64,000 nt of DNA from Protula sp. h YS-2021 (taxonomy: Eukaryota > Annelida > Polychaeta > Sabellida > Serpulidae), in contig OX457024.1 of assembly GCA_949752745.1 (NCBI GenBank), positions 108,740,287 to 108,804,286 on the forward strand. The letters run 5' to 3'. Position 1 is the first letter of the stretch. Each line of letters opens with the position of its first letter. Both the position numbers and the translations under genes were made by a program. This document shows positions 44,505-56,420 of this stretch, in pieces. Under the pieces are notes generated by a model. It was not told the origin of the DNA. It saw nothing but the letters and a program-made list of their open reading frames with translations, and made no database searches.

Positions 44505-46836
44505 CTGCAAGGCACAAACATAAACAAGATGTAGAACTCATTCCAGAGGGAGAACCTCTGCTGTACGGTCACGCTCCTCGTAGCCAGCAGGGATCGCTGC
44601 AAGGCACAAACATAAACAAGATGTAGTTCTCATTCCAGCGGGAGTACCTCTGCTGTACAGCCACGCTCCTCGTAGCCAGGAGGGATCTCTGCAAGGCACA
44701 AACATAAACAAGATGTAGTTCTCATTACAGCGGGAGCACCTCTGCTGTACGGTCACGCTCCTCGTAGCCAGGAGGATCGCTGCAAGGCACAAACATAAAC
44801 AAGATGTAGTTCTCATTCCAGCGGGAGCACCTCTGCCGTACAGCCACGCTCCTCGTAGCCAGGAGGGATCTCTGCAAGACACAAACATAAACAAGATGTA
44901 GAACTCATTCCAGAGGGAGCACCTCTGCTGTACAGCCACGCTCCTCGTAGCCAGGAGGGATCTCTGCAAGACACAAACATAAACAAGATGTAGTGCTCAT
45001 TCCAGCGGGAGCACCTCTGCTGTACGGTCACGCTCCTCGTAGCCAGGAGGGATCTCTGCAAGGCACAAACATAAACAAGATGTAGTTCTCATTCCAGCGG
45101 GAGCACCTCTACTGTACAGCCACGCTCCTCGTAGCCAGGAGGGATCGCTGCAAGGCACAAACATAAACAAGATGTAGAACTCATTCCAGAGGGAGAACCT
45201 CTGCTGTACGGTCACGCTCCTCATAGCCAGCAGGGATCGCTGCAAGGCACAAACATAAACAAGATGTAGTTCTCATTCCAGCGGGAGCACCTCTGCTGTA
45301 CAGCCACGCTCCTCGTAGCCAGGAGGGATCTCTGCAAGGCACAAACATAAACAAGATGTAGTTCTCATTACAGCGGGAGCACCTCTGCTGTACGGTCACG
45401 CTCCTCGTAGCCAGGAGGGATCTCTGCAAGACACAAACATAAACAAGATGTAGAATTCATTCCAGAGGGAGCACCTCTGCTGTACAGCCACGCTCCTCGT
45501 AGCCAGCAGGGATCGCTGCAAGGCACAAACATAAACACGATGTAGTTCTCATTCCAGCGGGAGCACCTCTGCCGTACTGCCACGCTCCTCGTAGCCAGGA
45601 GGGATCTCTGCAAGACACAAACATAAACAAGATGTAGTTCTCATTCCAGCGGGGCACCTCTGCTGTACAGTCACGCTCCTCGTAGTCAGGAGGGATCTCT
45701 GCAAGACACAAACATAAACACGATGTAGTTCTCATTCCAGCGGGAGCACCTCTGCTGTACAGTCACGCTCCTCGTAGTCAGGAGGGATCTCTGCAAGACA
45801 CAAACATAAACAAGATGTAGTTCTCATTCAAGCGGGAGCACCTCTGCTGTACAGATACGCTCCTCGTAGCCAGGAGGGATCTCTGCAAGACACAAACATA
45901 AACAAGATGTAGTTCTCATTCCAGCGGGAGCACCTCTGCTGTACATCCTCGCTCCTTGTAGCCAGTAGGGATCTCTGCAAGGCACAAACATAAACAAGAT
46001 GTAGAACTTATTCCAGAGGGAGCACCTCTGCTGTACAGATACGCTCCTCGTAGCCAGCAGGGATCGCTGCAAGGCACAAACATAGACACGATGTAGAGCT
46101 CATTCCAGCGGGAGCACCTCTGCTGTACATCCTCGCTCCTTGTAGCCAGTAGGGATCTCTGCAAGGCACAAACATAAACAAGATGTAGAACTTATTCCAG
46201 AGGGAGCACCTCTGCTGTACAGATACGCTCCTCGTAGCCAGCAGGGATCGCTGCAAGGCACAAACAAAAACAAGATGTAGAGCTCATTCCAGCGGGAGCA
46301 CCTCTGCTGTACAGCCACGCTCCTCGTAGCCAGGAGGGATCTCTGCAAGGCACAAACATAAACAAGATGTAGTGCTCATTCCAGCGGGAGCACCTCTGCT
46401 GTACAGATACGCTCCTCGTAGCCAGGAGGGATCGCTGCAAGGCACAAACATAAACAAGATGTAGAACTCATTCCAGAGGGAGAACCTCTGCTGTACGGTC
46501 ACGCTCCTCGTAGTCAGGAGGGATCTCTGCAAGGCACAAACATAAACAAGATGTAGTTCTCATTCCAGCGGGAGCACCTCTGCTGTACAGATACGCTCCT
46601 CGTAGCCAGGAGGGATCTCTGCAAGACACAAACATAAACAAGATGTAGTTCTCATTCCAGCGGGAGCACCTCTGCCGTACAGCCACGCTCCTCGTAGCCA
46701 GCAGGGATCGCTGCAAGGCACAAACATAAACACGATGTAGAGCTCATTCCAGCGGGAGCACCTCTGCTGTACAGCCACACTCCTCGTAGCCAGGAGGGAT
46801 CTCTGCAAGGCACAAACATAAACAAGATGTAGAGTA
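44439..46836 (-). repeat. 92-bp array of a DMAC2 acceptor plus exon start, about 26 copies
   Basis: On the minus strand each unit is 26 bases of intron end (atcttgtttatgtttgtgcc ttgcag) plus the first 66 bases of the DMAC2 exon at 44308-44504, as far as GAGAACTAC. The copy nearest the exon runs on into the unique exon sequence; the others meet the next intron-end piece. Every copy therefore holds a good 3' splice site and 22 codons of the presumed targeting sequence. Because 92 is not a multiple of three, reading through from an upstream copy changes frame and soon meets TGA. The overlapping 82-residue frames across the array are artefacts of the repeat. Confidence 0.95.
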
Positions 46837-46944
46837 TGGCCTCGTTATAATGACACAGATTACAAAGGGGTAGCCACATGAATTTGTGGTGTCCTTCAAG
46901 GACACGGCCGGTCAGTTCAACATTTTTTAAACTTTTTCTCATGG

Positions 46945-47858
46945 TAAATATTAAAAGTATACTTTCTTAATTTTATCTAAAATAATAAATTATGTCGTAT
47001 AATGTATAGGGTGTACGCCTTAAAAGAGAAATAACTGATCCCCCCCCCCCCCGCACCACTACAGCTTTTTCCCAATAAATGCATTTGTGGGGGACGGGGG
47101 GGGGGGAGAAAGCATAAATGCGAGAACCCTCAAGATGTCACCTATACAACCGCTCCCTACAAACACCAAGATCTCACATATGCAGTGTTGCCACGAAGTC
47201 ACCAAGAAAAAAGGACAAACAAGGACGAAAAATTTAAACAAAGAGTGCAAAAAAGGAATAATTCTCGTTTCGCTGAAAATTGAGGAAAAAAATAATGTAT
47301 ATCAAATTTTGGGCCGCTCGGTGCGAAAGTTTATGTTAAAGTCCATGGTGACGTCACAGTTTAACGCAAAAAGGTGGGGGTGGGGGGTCTAAAACTCTTA
47401 ACTTTGTGCTCTGTGCGTACGTACTTCATGGATGGTACTTAATGGCACGTAATTTGAAGTGATAGCAAGAGGACTAAACGATTATATTATTTAAATAATG
47501 GATACTTTATGGTATAAGAAATTATCCATATTTACGGAATATAAGTTTCACTTCTATAAGCAAAATATTACCCTTTTCCACAGGACAGATGTATTGATTC
47601 TGAATGATGAAAATAATGGAAATTAGATATGCATACAGCACTAGAGCGACTGATAATGTGGCCCAATCAAGGGTAATGATTAGAAGAAAAAAAGGGCAAG
47701 CGGAAAAAAAAGCAAATGAGAAAAAAGTAATTCCGAAAAAAATGTTGATATTAAGAAAAAAAAGTATTTGAGGAAATGTACAAAAAAGTATCAATCAAAA
47801 AAGGATGAAGAACCAAAAAAAAAAAAAAAAGATTGAAAAAGTATTTAAGGACTAAACT
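46945..47858. other. Non-genic stretch
   Basis: No gene recognised. The missing first exon of DMAC2 is expected on the minus strand somewhere here or beyond, but I cannot identify it. C and G runs at 47041-47052 and 47095-47106, A-rich at 47690-47835. Confidence 0.4.
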
Positions 47859-48377
47859 AGAACCTCATTTCGCTAGCGAAATGTTAAACACTTGACAAAA
47901 AAATTAAAACGCAAAAATACTTTCTTCAGTGGGTTATTTCTTGAATAATAAATTGCAAACAACGCAGCTTGAATACGTCTTATAAGCCGAGTAGTGTTTG
48001 GTTTTTGTTGACTTAAGGTTTTATTGACTGATCAGGCATACGCTGTGTTATCTAGTTGCGCAGTGAGAGCTCACACAAAGCTGTGCAACTGTGTGTTCTG
48101 TGCTATGCGTTAAATGCTCCACATTTACTTGCAAAAATACTCTTTTCACACAGCATTTTAAACAAGAAAACGACATCGAAGGAGAAAATAAAAAGTGTCA
48201 CGCACACGTTGATATCATGTTCTATCTCTAAGTCCCAAGTTTCGTGGCCCTAGGGCCCGTAGTGTTAGCTGAGTAGATGACACAAAAAATCCGTTCACTG
48301 TCAATAAAAAAAGATACCAACGGCTGCACGCACAAATTCAGAAACACCTTGCAAGCCAAAGGCTTGTCAAGTGTTAA
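47859..48377 (+). mobile_element. ~0.5-kb terminal-inverted-repeat element, copy 3
   Basis: Same ends and internal blocks as the copies near 9 and 10 kb: cgctagcgaaatgttaaaca cttgaca at the left and gccaaaggcttgtcaagtgt taa at the right. This independent location defines the element's limits. It includes the perfect palindrome catttcgctagcgaaatg. Confidence 0.8.
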
Positions 48378-48699
48378 AAAGGACGAATTTGGCCCCTTTT
48401 TTTAAAAAAAGGGCAGTCCTTTAAAAAAGAACGATGTGGCAACACTGCACATGACCCTAACCCTGCACCCTACAAACACCTTTAATCGTTAAAATCTCAC
48501 ACTGCCACTATTCAAAATTTTTGTTGTCTTTGTTTGTTTGTTTTTTTTTTTTTTCATGTAATTCAGCGCCGCGATTTATGGTTTGTATGTCTATTTTGTC
48601 AAGCAAATAAAGTGGAGAGAGCTCCACGATTTGGTACGATTTCCTTCTTTAATTCGTAGGCAACACAACACCAATGATCTTCGACGCAAAGAAGCTAAC

Positions 48700-48804
48700 A
48701 TGCGAAATCTCTCCATCATTTCGTTCATAGCTGCCTGGTTGGTTTTGGGAGTCGAAACGCAGAATTCTTGTGCATTTTATTCGCACATCAAGGCGTATTA
48801 TCAG
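48700..48804 (+). CDS. Candidate first exon of a secreted protein
   Basis: From the ATG at 48700 (preceded by gctaac, purine at -3) the frame reads MRNLSIISFIAAWLVLGVET and then QNSCAFYSHIKAYYQ. The first 20 residues form a textbook signal peptide: short basic start, hydrophobic core, small residues before the likely cleavage. I do not recognise the mature part. The frame stays open to 48834 but no convincing donor or downstream exon was found. Chance is possible in AT-rich DNA. Confidence 0.3.
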
Positions 48805-48956
48805 ATGATAATATCTTATCTTATCTTGTATTAATAATATTATAATATTATTACCTAGCAAGATCTGCCTGTGTTTTTGTGCCCCCCCCCCCTTGATTTA
48901 TAAAGATTTACTAACACCATGTTATTTAATATAAATATTCTGAAGTGTATAAAATT

Positions 48957-49370
48957 CCAGATATTTTTTTGGCAGGCTATTCTGGAATAGGCTTCCGATA
49001 ATTCCTATGTCACAGAAACCAATAAAGTTTCATTTTTCTTATACCAAAGGCAGAAAACAAGTTGAACAACGTAAATTCCTATCTTTTGGCGAAAAGAAAA
49101 TGAAAATGTTGAAAAACTTGATTTAAATTTGGCTGTTTATTAAAATGTCGGTAGAACAATATTGATTTAACCACTTAAACTTAATTATTTTTTTTATAAT
49201 TTATTTATATTTTCATTTTTTCACACTTTTCTATTTCTAATGCAAGAACGTATGTTGCTTATATAGTCTGAAATATACAATGACGAAATAATGAAAATAA
49301 TTCGATTTCTGTGACATTCGATTTATCGGTAGTCTACTCCGGAATAGCCTACCAGAAAATATCTTTTTTT
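48957..49370. mobile_element. Foldback/inverted-repeat element
   Basis: The left arm (agatatttttttggcaggct, attctggaataggcttccga, then tgtcacagaaa) and the right arm (tttctgtgacatt, cggtagtctactccggaata, gcctaccagaaaatat) are imperfect inverted copies of about 60 bases separated by AT-rich sequence. Confidence 0.65.
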
Positions 49371-49479
49371 TTCTTATTTGCTTCAGAATTCTTATTTTAA
49401 ATAATATGGTGTTAACTATAGCTTCACGCCAGGAATATATCACAAAGACAGCAACAACCCACTTCTGCTACCAATGTCG

Positions 49480-49765
49480 TGACGAAGACCCTCGAGCCTA
49501 ACCAGGATCGGAGTCTAGGCCCAAACCCCCCCGACCGAAACCCTCAATGGGCATTTGAAGTGTAATTAACAACGTGGATGTATCGCAATTACAAAATATA
49601 AAATAGACCTGAGAAACGGGGGGTTTCGGGTCGGGTGGGGGGGGGGGGGGGTTTAGGCCGCCGGGCGGTTTTAGTCAGGGGGGGGGTTGACGGGGGGGTT
49701 AGGGCCGGGGGGGTTTTGGTCGGGGGTGTTTGGGCCTGTTCCCCCAGGATCGAAGCGCGTCCTCA
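49480..49765. repeat. G-rich tract between inverted arms
   Basis: Several G runs of 7-14 bases at about 49617-49720. Outside them, aggcccaaacccccccgacc on the left is an inverted match of ggtcgggggtgtttgggcct on the right. Strong G-quadruplex potential (inference). Confidence 0.6.
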
Positions 49766-49979
49766 CGCGTCGTGTTCTCACTACGCCAAAAGCTGCAGTT
49801 AGCGGGTAGGAAGCCACACAACAGCCTTGTTTACGAAAGCACACATATATGACGCCTGTACCAGCTTGGCAGCCTGTTCAGTTGTGAACTTCACATTGTG
49901 ACATTGTGCCCAAACTTTATGTATAAAACTTGCGTCGGTACCCGATTTTACGGCACAGTACATCAACCTCATTTTTTTA

Positions 49980-50980
49980 CCCCTTTAGTAGACTTGTCGG
50001 GAGCTTCACTTCTGATCAACTGTTGACTAATTCATTGTAAAACGTAGAACTAAATAATACTGATATACGTGATCACTGCTGATATATTATAAACATGTAT
50101 AGTACATGTATACCAAAATGACAATCCAGGTGCCATTTTAGTTTTGTTCGAAAAAAAAATTCTTCTGGGATTTTTCCCACTGTCTGGAAGAAATACCTAC
50201 TGGATTGGAAAAAAACCAACCCCGTTAAAAACTTTTTTAAATATAATCCCACTGGACCTTTTCTATCTTTCTGAGACAGAAAGGGTCACAGACCTGCTAA
50301 CTGAAATAACCAATCGTATTTTCATGATATTTTCGCACTTCTCGTTAAAAAAAAAAAAATCCAGGACTTTTTCAGACAAATTTACAGGACTTTCCAGAAC
50401 TCTCTGAGACAAATTTCACGGACTCACATTGGTTTATACCTATGATGTCCACGTGAAAGTGACGAGCGAACTTTCATGCGCGATTAAATAACGCAAAACT
50501 TACTGTCACTCCTTTATACGGAAGCGCATTTCCACTTGGTCCGTGTGATAATTTTACTAAATTATATTTTCAATTTCCAGCATTTTTCAGAACTCGGTCA
50601 CAAAATTCCAGGACTTTCCAGCACCGTGGGAACGTTGCACAATAAAACCCCAATTTATGGCGTACAGTGTTTGAACAATAGTTAGCCATCATCCTTCATT
50701 ACACTCCAGTTTACGTACCCTTAACCAATGGTCTGTTATGAGGTTCACTACTAATCAATCCTGGACTTTTTTTGTAAACAGTAAAACTAAACGATACTGA
50801 TATGCATAATAAATGCTGCTTGCATGCATAAGTATATAAAGTGCAATGCATCATGGACAAACCTTAGTATATGGCACTAAATTGAACATCCAGGTATGAT
50901 CTTAGTTTTGTCCCGAAAAAAAACACTTTCTTCCAGGTTTTTTCCGGGTTTCTTCCACAATCTGGAAGAAATATTTTTGG
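49980..50980. repeat. Diverged direct duplication (about 240 bases, two copies)
   Basis: Segments at about 49990-50225 and 50710-50985 share ordered blocks: gatcaactgttgactaat or similar, aactaaataatactgatat, ccaggtgccattttagttttgt and tctggaagaaata. The intervening sequence has no gene. Confidence 0.5.
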
Positions 50981-50985
50981 ACCCA

Positions 50986-53322
50986 AACAAATCTAAGCCA
51001 GGCTGACATCAATGGCATGCCCTACTGCTGGAGCTACGACATTTGCTGTCATAGGAAGACCGCAAGTCACACTGAATTATTCCACACATTATTCTGCCTC
51101 CTTTATAGCCCACTTGCCAAAGTGTTTCTACTGAAACTGATTTTGTTAGTTTTCCTTGTTTCTTTTTTTTCTATTATTTCTTTATACGTTTATTCAAGTG
51201 CCAAAAACTTTTCCGAAAAAATACACAAAGCACCTATACGCTTATTAAATATCAACCCAAGATTTACTACATTCCATGCTGCAATCAAGCGATCAGCTAG
51301 GGGAACTAGGAAAATAGTATTGTAGCGATATTTTTATACACGTACATGTGCAGTTCGTCCATGTGCAGTTCGTCCAAACTGCCAGATTGTTTCCACCCCT
51401 GGGCCAAGAATCAGTCATTTCTGACGAATCTCACCACAAACATTAGACACTTGAAAAACTCCGTTTTAAAGCAAAGTACCGAGTAATAAAGAACACAACA
51501 TAAAAGTTAATTCGGCAACTTTTATTATATTATCCATATTAAACCAGTGTATACTCGAATTTTTTATCTATATGGTGATAACTGTCGTCCATGTTTATCC
51601 TTGCACTTAACAAACACCCAATGAGAGAATGCATTTCAAATACAAGGTCAGAAACATAAAATTGAACAGCACATCGTAATTGCTGGAAATTCAAGGTTAA
51701 TATAGAAACTAGAAGCGCATCTCAATTTAGTAATTCAGCAGGGCATTCTTATTATACGTCACGATAATCTTCTGCACCTAATGAACCAATCTGTAATTTT
51801 TCCAACTATAATGACAGCTGCCATTTCATCGTTCACTGTGACGTCACGAGTAGTTATGAACTGTGTGGCTTCTTATTTGTAAACAAAAACGGAATAATCA
51901 ATAAGCCAGTATACGGTTTCAAGTGCGCATGGTCAGTAGAGGATATTCGCAGGAAAACAGTGGGGAAAATATATAAAGAAATAAAAAAGGGAAAATGCAC
52001 TAAAAGTTTAGTTTCTCTGCTATGACGTATCGATAAGGTGTCAAAGCTTAATTAGAATGTCGGATAATTTATTTATGTCATTATAAAAATGGTACTAGAT
52101 CTATTTCAAGGTGATTTGTATTGAATACCCCAATTGACTTCAATGTTTCTAAGTTTCTCTACTTCGATGTTTAACCACCCTCCCCCCCCCCCCCCAAAAA
52201 AAAAGATAACTAGGCTAAAAGCATCGGTGGAAGGCCATGTTCTGCCACAATATACACATGTATTTGAAGGGAGTTGTATAAGAGATTTAAGTTGGATAAA
52301 GAAACAAATATTCTATTCATTTTACAACTTAATTCCTAACAAAACTTGAGTAAAATGCTCTCTGTGCTTCCGTACTCAACCGTTCACATTTGCCGTGTTG
52401 CCAAAACATGAACAGTCTACTTTCAAAAACAGCGAAAAAGAAGTGCGCAGCAAATGAGTCACTGATGACCCAAATGCAGTATAACCGCTTGCAACGATTA
52501 CCACGAGCTAACACTGCAGGGCAGCACTGGCACACAAGTCAATAACGAATGCAGTCACACTTCAATGCTCAACCTAAAGAAAGCATTGCCACGAAACCCA
52601 TAAAAATGCCTCTGTATTTTTTTAATCTATTCAAAAAAAATGTTTTAATATTTCATGAAAACAGTGACTCTTTGAAACAAAATCAATAAGCTATCGAAGT
52701 TAAAAGAATATTGGCCAAAACTCAATAACAAAATAGTAAGCCACAATCCACAGGTTAACAAATCGCTGTGACTATGGCAAATCTAGACGACAAGTTGCGA
52801 CTTGTTTCATGGTCCAGTATTCCTAAGTCGCTGTTTTTCAGCTTCTTTCAGACGAAATGCAATAAAATGTCCTACTCATTCAATGTTTGAGACAAACCCT
52901 AATACGTTCCTCAATGGGAGGTGGTCAATATTCAAAGCAGATGCATGACATCACAAAAATCTTCAAATTTCATTGGCCCACTGTAGTTACTATTAGTTGA
53001 CTCATCAATGAACGTAAATATACTATGAATGAAAGTAAATTTATGACTGAAATTGGAACCGTCTCAAAAAAAAAAAATCCCCCAAGCGGAATGTAGCACT
53101 ATAGGAAGGCCAGCTTGGGCTGGCCTTCCAAAAAAGAAAATAAATAATTAAAAAGTCCCACTTTTTTCTTAAATGTCGTAGATGAAACTGAATCCGCTAG
53201 TGCAAACACTGTTTTCACATTAAAAGCACACGTTTTCAGTTTTGCCAGTTTCAATTTGCTGCTCAAGTTCATGTTTCTCTCCTTGTTCAAACTTAAGACT
53301 TGTCAGTCAAGATGTAGAAACA
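50986..53322. other. Non-genic stretch
   Basis: No gene recognised. A segment near 51005-51060 (catcaatggcatgccctact ... gtcataggaagaccgcaag) has an inverted partial match near 54755-54825, so a small dispersed repeat is likely. C/A run at 52180-52203. Confidence 0.4.
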
Positions 53323-53664
53323 ACAAGCCAATTCGCACTTTCGGGTTTTTTTCCGTGGAGGTGTTGTTTCGACTGCCAATTTTTTTAGATTAATTATCAA
53401 GAAATAATAAGGGAAAATATCAAAATTCTAATTTTCTTTCAACATGCACACTTTCGAATTTATAAAGCCATCATGTGATCTTTTAAAAACTATTTTGCAT
53501 ATTATGCAGTCCCTTTAATAACCAACATGTGAATATGTTTCTGGCACAATGGAATTTTGTTGATTTTTGCCGTTTTTCCTATCATTTCTTTATACCCTTT
53601 TCCCAACTGAATTCAGCCGAAACGCAAAAACTTTTCGGCAAACCTCGAAGTGTGAACTGGCTTA
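53323..53664 (+). mobile_element. ~345-bp inverted-repeat element (MITE-like), copy A
   Basis: The left end is aagccaattcgcactttcgg and the right end is gtgtgaactggctta. Internal blocks shared with two other copies include ttctaattttctttcaacat, gcacactttcgaatttataa, gatcttttaaaaactatttt and gccgaaacgcaaaaactttt. No coding capacity. Confidence 0.85.
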
Positions 53665-55720
53665 TCTGACAGTTTGAAACGACCTACTTGACAGTGGCTG
53701 ATACTTTATTATCGCTCGTCAAGTTTCTGTCAAAAAGAATTAAGAATGTTCTGGACTTCATTTTGTATTTTACACAAATTAACGTTATGCATATTTTTTG
53801 AAATCACCTTAATTGCTGTACGCAATGCCATGCCTTCACATGATTTTAAGTTTTTTTTATTTTTAAAGTGCAAACACACACTGCACAAGAGCACAATGAC
53901 TATTAACATGGCAGCTGTAGGTTTCTTAGATAAAATGCTTAATTTTTGCTAAATGTATGACAACCTTTTGGTGGAGGTGTGAGGGTATTCATCTACCAGT
54001 TGGATATCTTGTGTGCCAATGACTTTTTAAAAATACCCTTAAAGGCGGAGTTCCATGTTTGAAGTACTATTACCTTTTTATTATATCCGCTCAGAAGAAA
54101 GAATGAGATTGGTAAACGTGGCCCAAGCAGATAAACCATTTCTAGGTGTCGGGACGACGATGACTCCCTGTCAGGCTACGGCTAACAATGCTTAACGCAT
54201 ATTATTTGGAAGAGCTTCTGTATTTTCAACACACAATTTCAGAGCAGATCAGTATATCGCCGTAGAGCACCTTGGCTGTAACTTAACCGTCGGGGGGGGG
54301 GGCACTCTTTATAAACTATTCACCGTACATGTCATTTAGATTTTAAAACAATCAACAAGCTGGGTGCATTAAGTTTAGAATAAAATTCCTCTCTGTAATT
54401 CAAATTACCCCAAACCCTTGCCCTCCTTTTGCATCGAAATTGACCAACCACACGGACAGCGTATGGTCGGTAAATTTCCATTATCTCCATATTTTTCTTT
54501 GAAACGCGTGTTGACACATATTATATCAAATTCCATCTTCTACGGGAGTCAAACGTAACGTTAGTCCAAAAGTTATTTCCATATGTAACGCTGATATAAC
54601 TACCTAGCATTAAAGAGCACTTGAACAGATTGCCCGTCACCCTCCATCAATATGCCACTGATAGATTAAGTTCCTACACCCTGGGGCCAAACCTGAGTTA
54701 CTTGGCGGCGTGAGGAATCAAACCAGAATCACAGACTTTAGTAGTCCTAGATGACTCTTGCGGTCTTCCTATGACAGCAAGAGTCATAGTTCCTACAATA
54801 GGAAATGTCATTGATGTCAATTTTCAAATCTCTGCGCACGACTGGGGCCAACGGCGTTATTTTAGAAAGGGTGCATCACATAAATGACCCAATTATAAAT
54901 TATGACGCACAAGTGTTATGGTCAGATAACATTTTTTACTGAGAAAAATATGTATTTTCTTGAGAACAGGATGTCGAATCCCTCATTATCGCCCACAACA
55001 ACAGTAAATCCACAGTTACAAAACCACGCTTTACTCTAGTTTGGGAGTTTCGCTGAGGCCGAAAATGATGCGCCAGGGTAATTCTCAGTATGCTTTTAAA
55101 GAAAAGGCCTGCCAGTTCGAGCCTTTGTGTCCTTGAACGCGCGCCGAAAGATCCAGAGCCTCGAAAATTGAGATCAATGGCCATTTCTATTGCAGGAACT
55201 GTGACCCTTTCTGTCCTAGGAAGATAGAAAGGGTCCGCTGGGACTAAGACTTTAGGAGCAATGATCATTATCGCTCGATCAGTCAGGAAGGTTAATGCCT
55301 TAAAGGGCTTGATTAAGATATAACGAACTGATGTGTTGCTAGCCGCGCGCTAACTGTACACAAGTTATGAAACTAACCTCTGGGTTTCGTAAAGGTTAAA
55401 GAAAGTAATAGTTTTAGGGAAGTTTCAGCTATTTTTTTTATTTTCACATAAGAAGGAAATAATTTTATATTCTGAAAACAAGGTAATTGTTAGACTGACA
55501 ACACATATTGACTGTTTTTCTCATTGTCACAGGGCATGTTGGGCGATAATACAAGATTTTAACAACCTGGGACTTCTTAACCGGAACAGGTAAATTCACC
55601 TCGTCCAGAAAAAGCAGTTATCCAAGAAATGAAATATTTCTCATTTTCTAACTGATTGCACATAGCTTGGAACCGCCTGAGCAGGCTCTGCTTCGCCAGT
55701 GTGGCACGAAACGATAAAAA
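53665..55720. other. Non-genic stretch
   Basis: No gene recognised. Block gaccctttctgtcctaggaa near 55201 is an inverted match to cttttctatctttctgagac ... aagggtcac near 50260, again suggesting a small dispersed repeat. Confidence 0.4.
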
Positions 55721-56069
55721 TAAGCCAATTCGCACTTTCGGATTTCTCCGGTGGAGGTTTTGTTTCGACTGAAAATGTTGGGGGATAAATTATAAAGAAA
55801 TGATAAGGGAAAAACACCAAAATTCTAATTTTCTTTCAACATGCACACTTTCGAATTTATAAAGCCATCATATGATCTTTTAAAAACTATTTTACATATT
55901 ATTCAGTCCCTTTAATACGAGTAACCAACATGTGACTATATTTCTGGCAAAATAGAATTTTGTTGATTTTTGCCGTTTTTTTCTATCATTTCTTTATATC
56001 CTTATCCCAACTGAATCCAGCCGAAACGCAAAAACTTTTCGGCAAAAGTCAAAAGTGCGAATTGGCTTA
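55721..56069 (+). mobile_element. ~345-bp inverted-repeat element, copy B
   Basis: Ends taagccaattcgcactttcg and agtgcgaattggctta, nearly perfect inverted repeats of about 16 bases. Closely matches copy A internally. Confidence 0.88.
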
Positions 56070-56077
56070 TAAACGTT

Positions 56078-56420
56078 ATAAGCCAAATCACACTTTGACT
56101 TTTGCCGAAAAGTTTTTGCGTTTCGGCTGAATTCAGTTGTTGTAAGGATATAATGATATAAAGAAGTGATAGAAAAACCGGCAAAAATCAACAAAATTCC
56201 ATTTTGCCAGAAACATATTCACATATTGGCTATTAAAGGGACTGAATAATATGTGAAATAGTTTTTAAAAGATCATATGACGGCTTTATAAATTGAAAGT
56301 GTTGAAAGAAAATTAGAATTTTGATGTTTTTCCCTTATCATTTCTTTATAATTAATCCCAAAATATTTGCAGTCGAAACAACACCACCACGGGAAAGACC
56401 CGAAAGTGCGAGTTGGTTTA
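56078..56420 (-). mobile_element. ~345-bp inverted-repeat element, copy C, inverted next to copy B
   Basis: Starts ataagccaaatcacactttg and ends cgaaagtgcgagttggttta. It is the reverse complement of copy B with only about 8 bases between the two, so B and C form a near-palindrome of about 700 bases. Confidence 0.88.

Noticed and set aside
44538..46942. Series of ~82-residue minus-strand frames
   Set aside because: Products of the 92-bp array reading through successive units; they end at the TGA created by the frame shift. Only the copy joined to 44308-44504 is a real exon.
54936..55268. 110-residue minus-strand frame
   Set aside because: Contains a segment repeated in inverted form near 50260, so probably dispersed repeat sequence; no recognisable domain.
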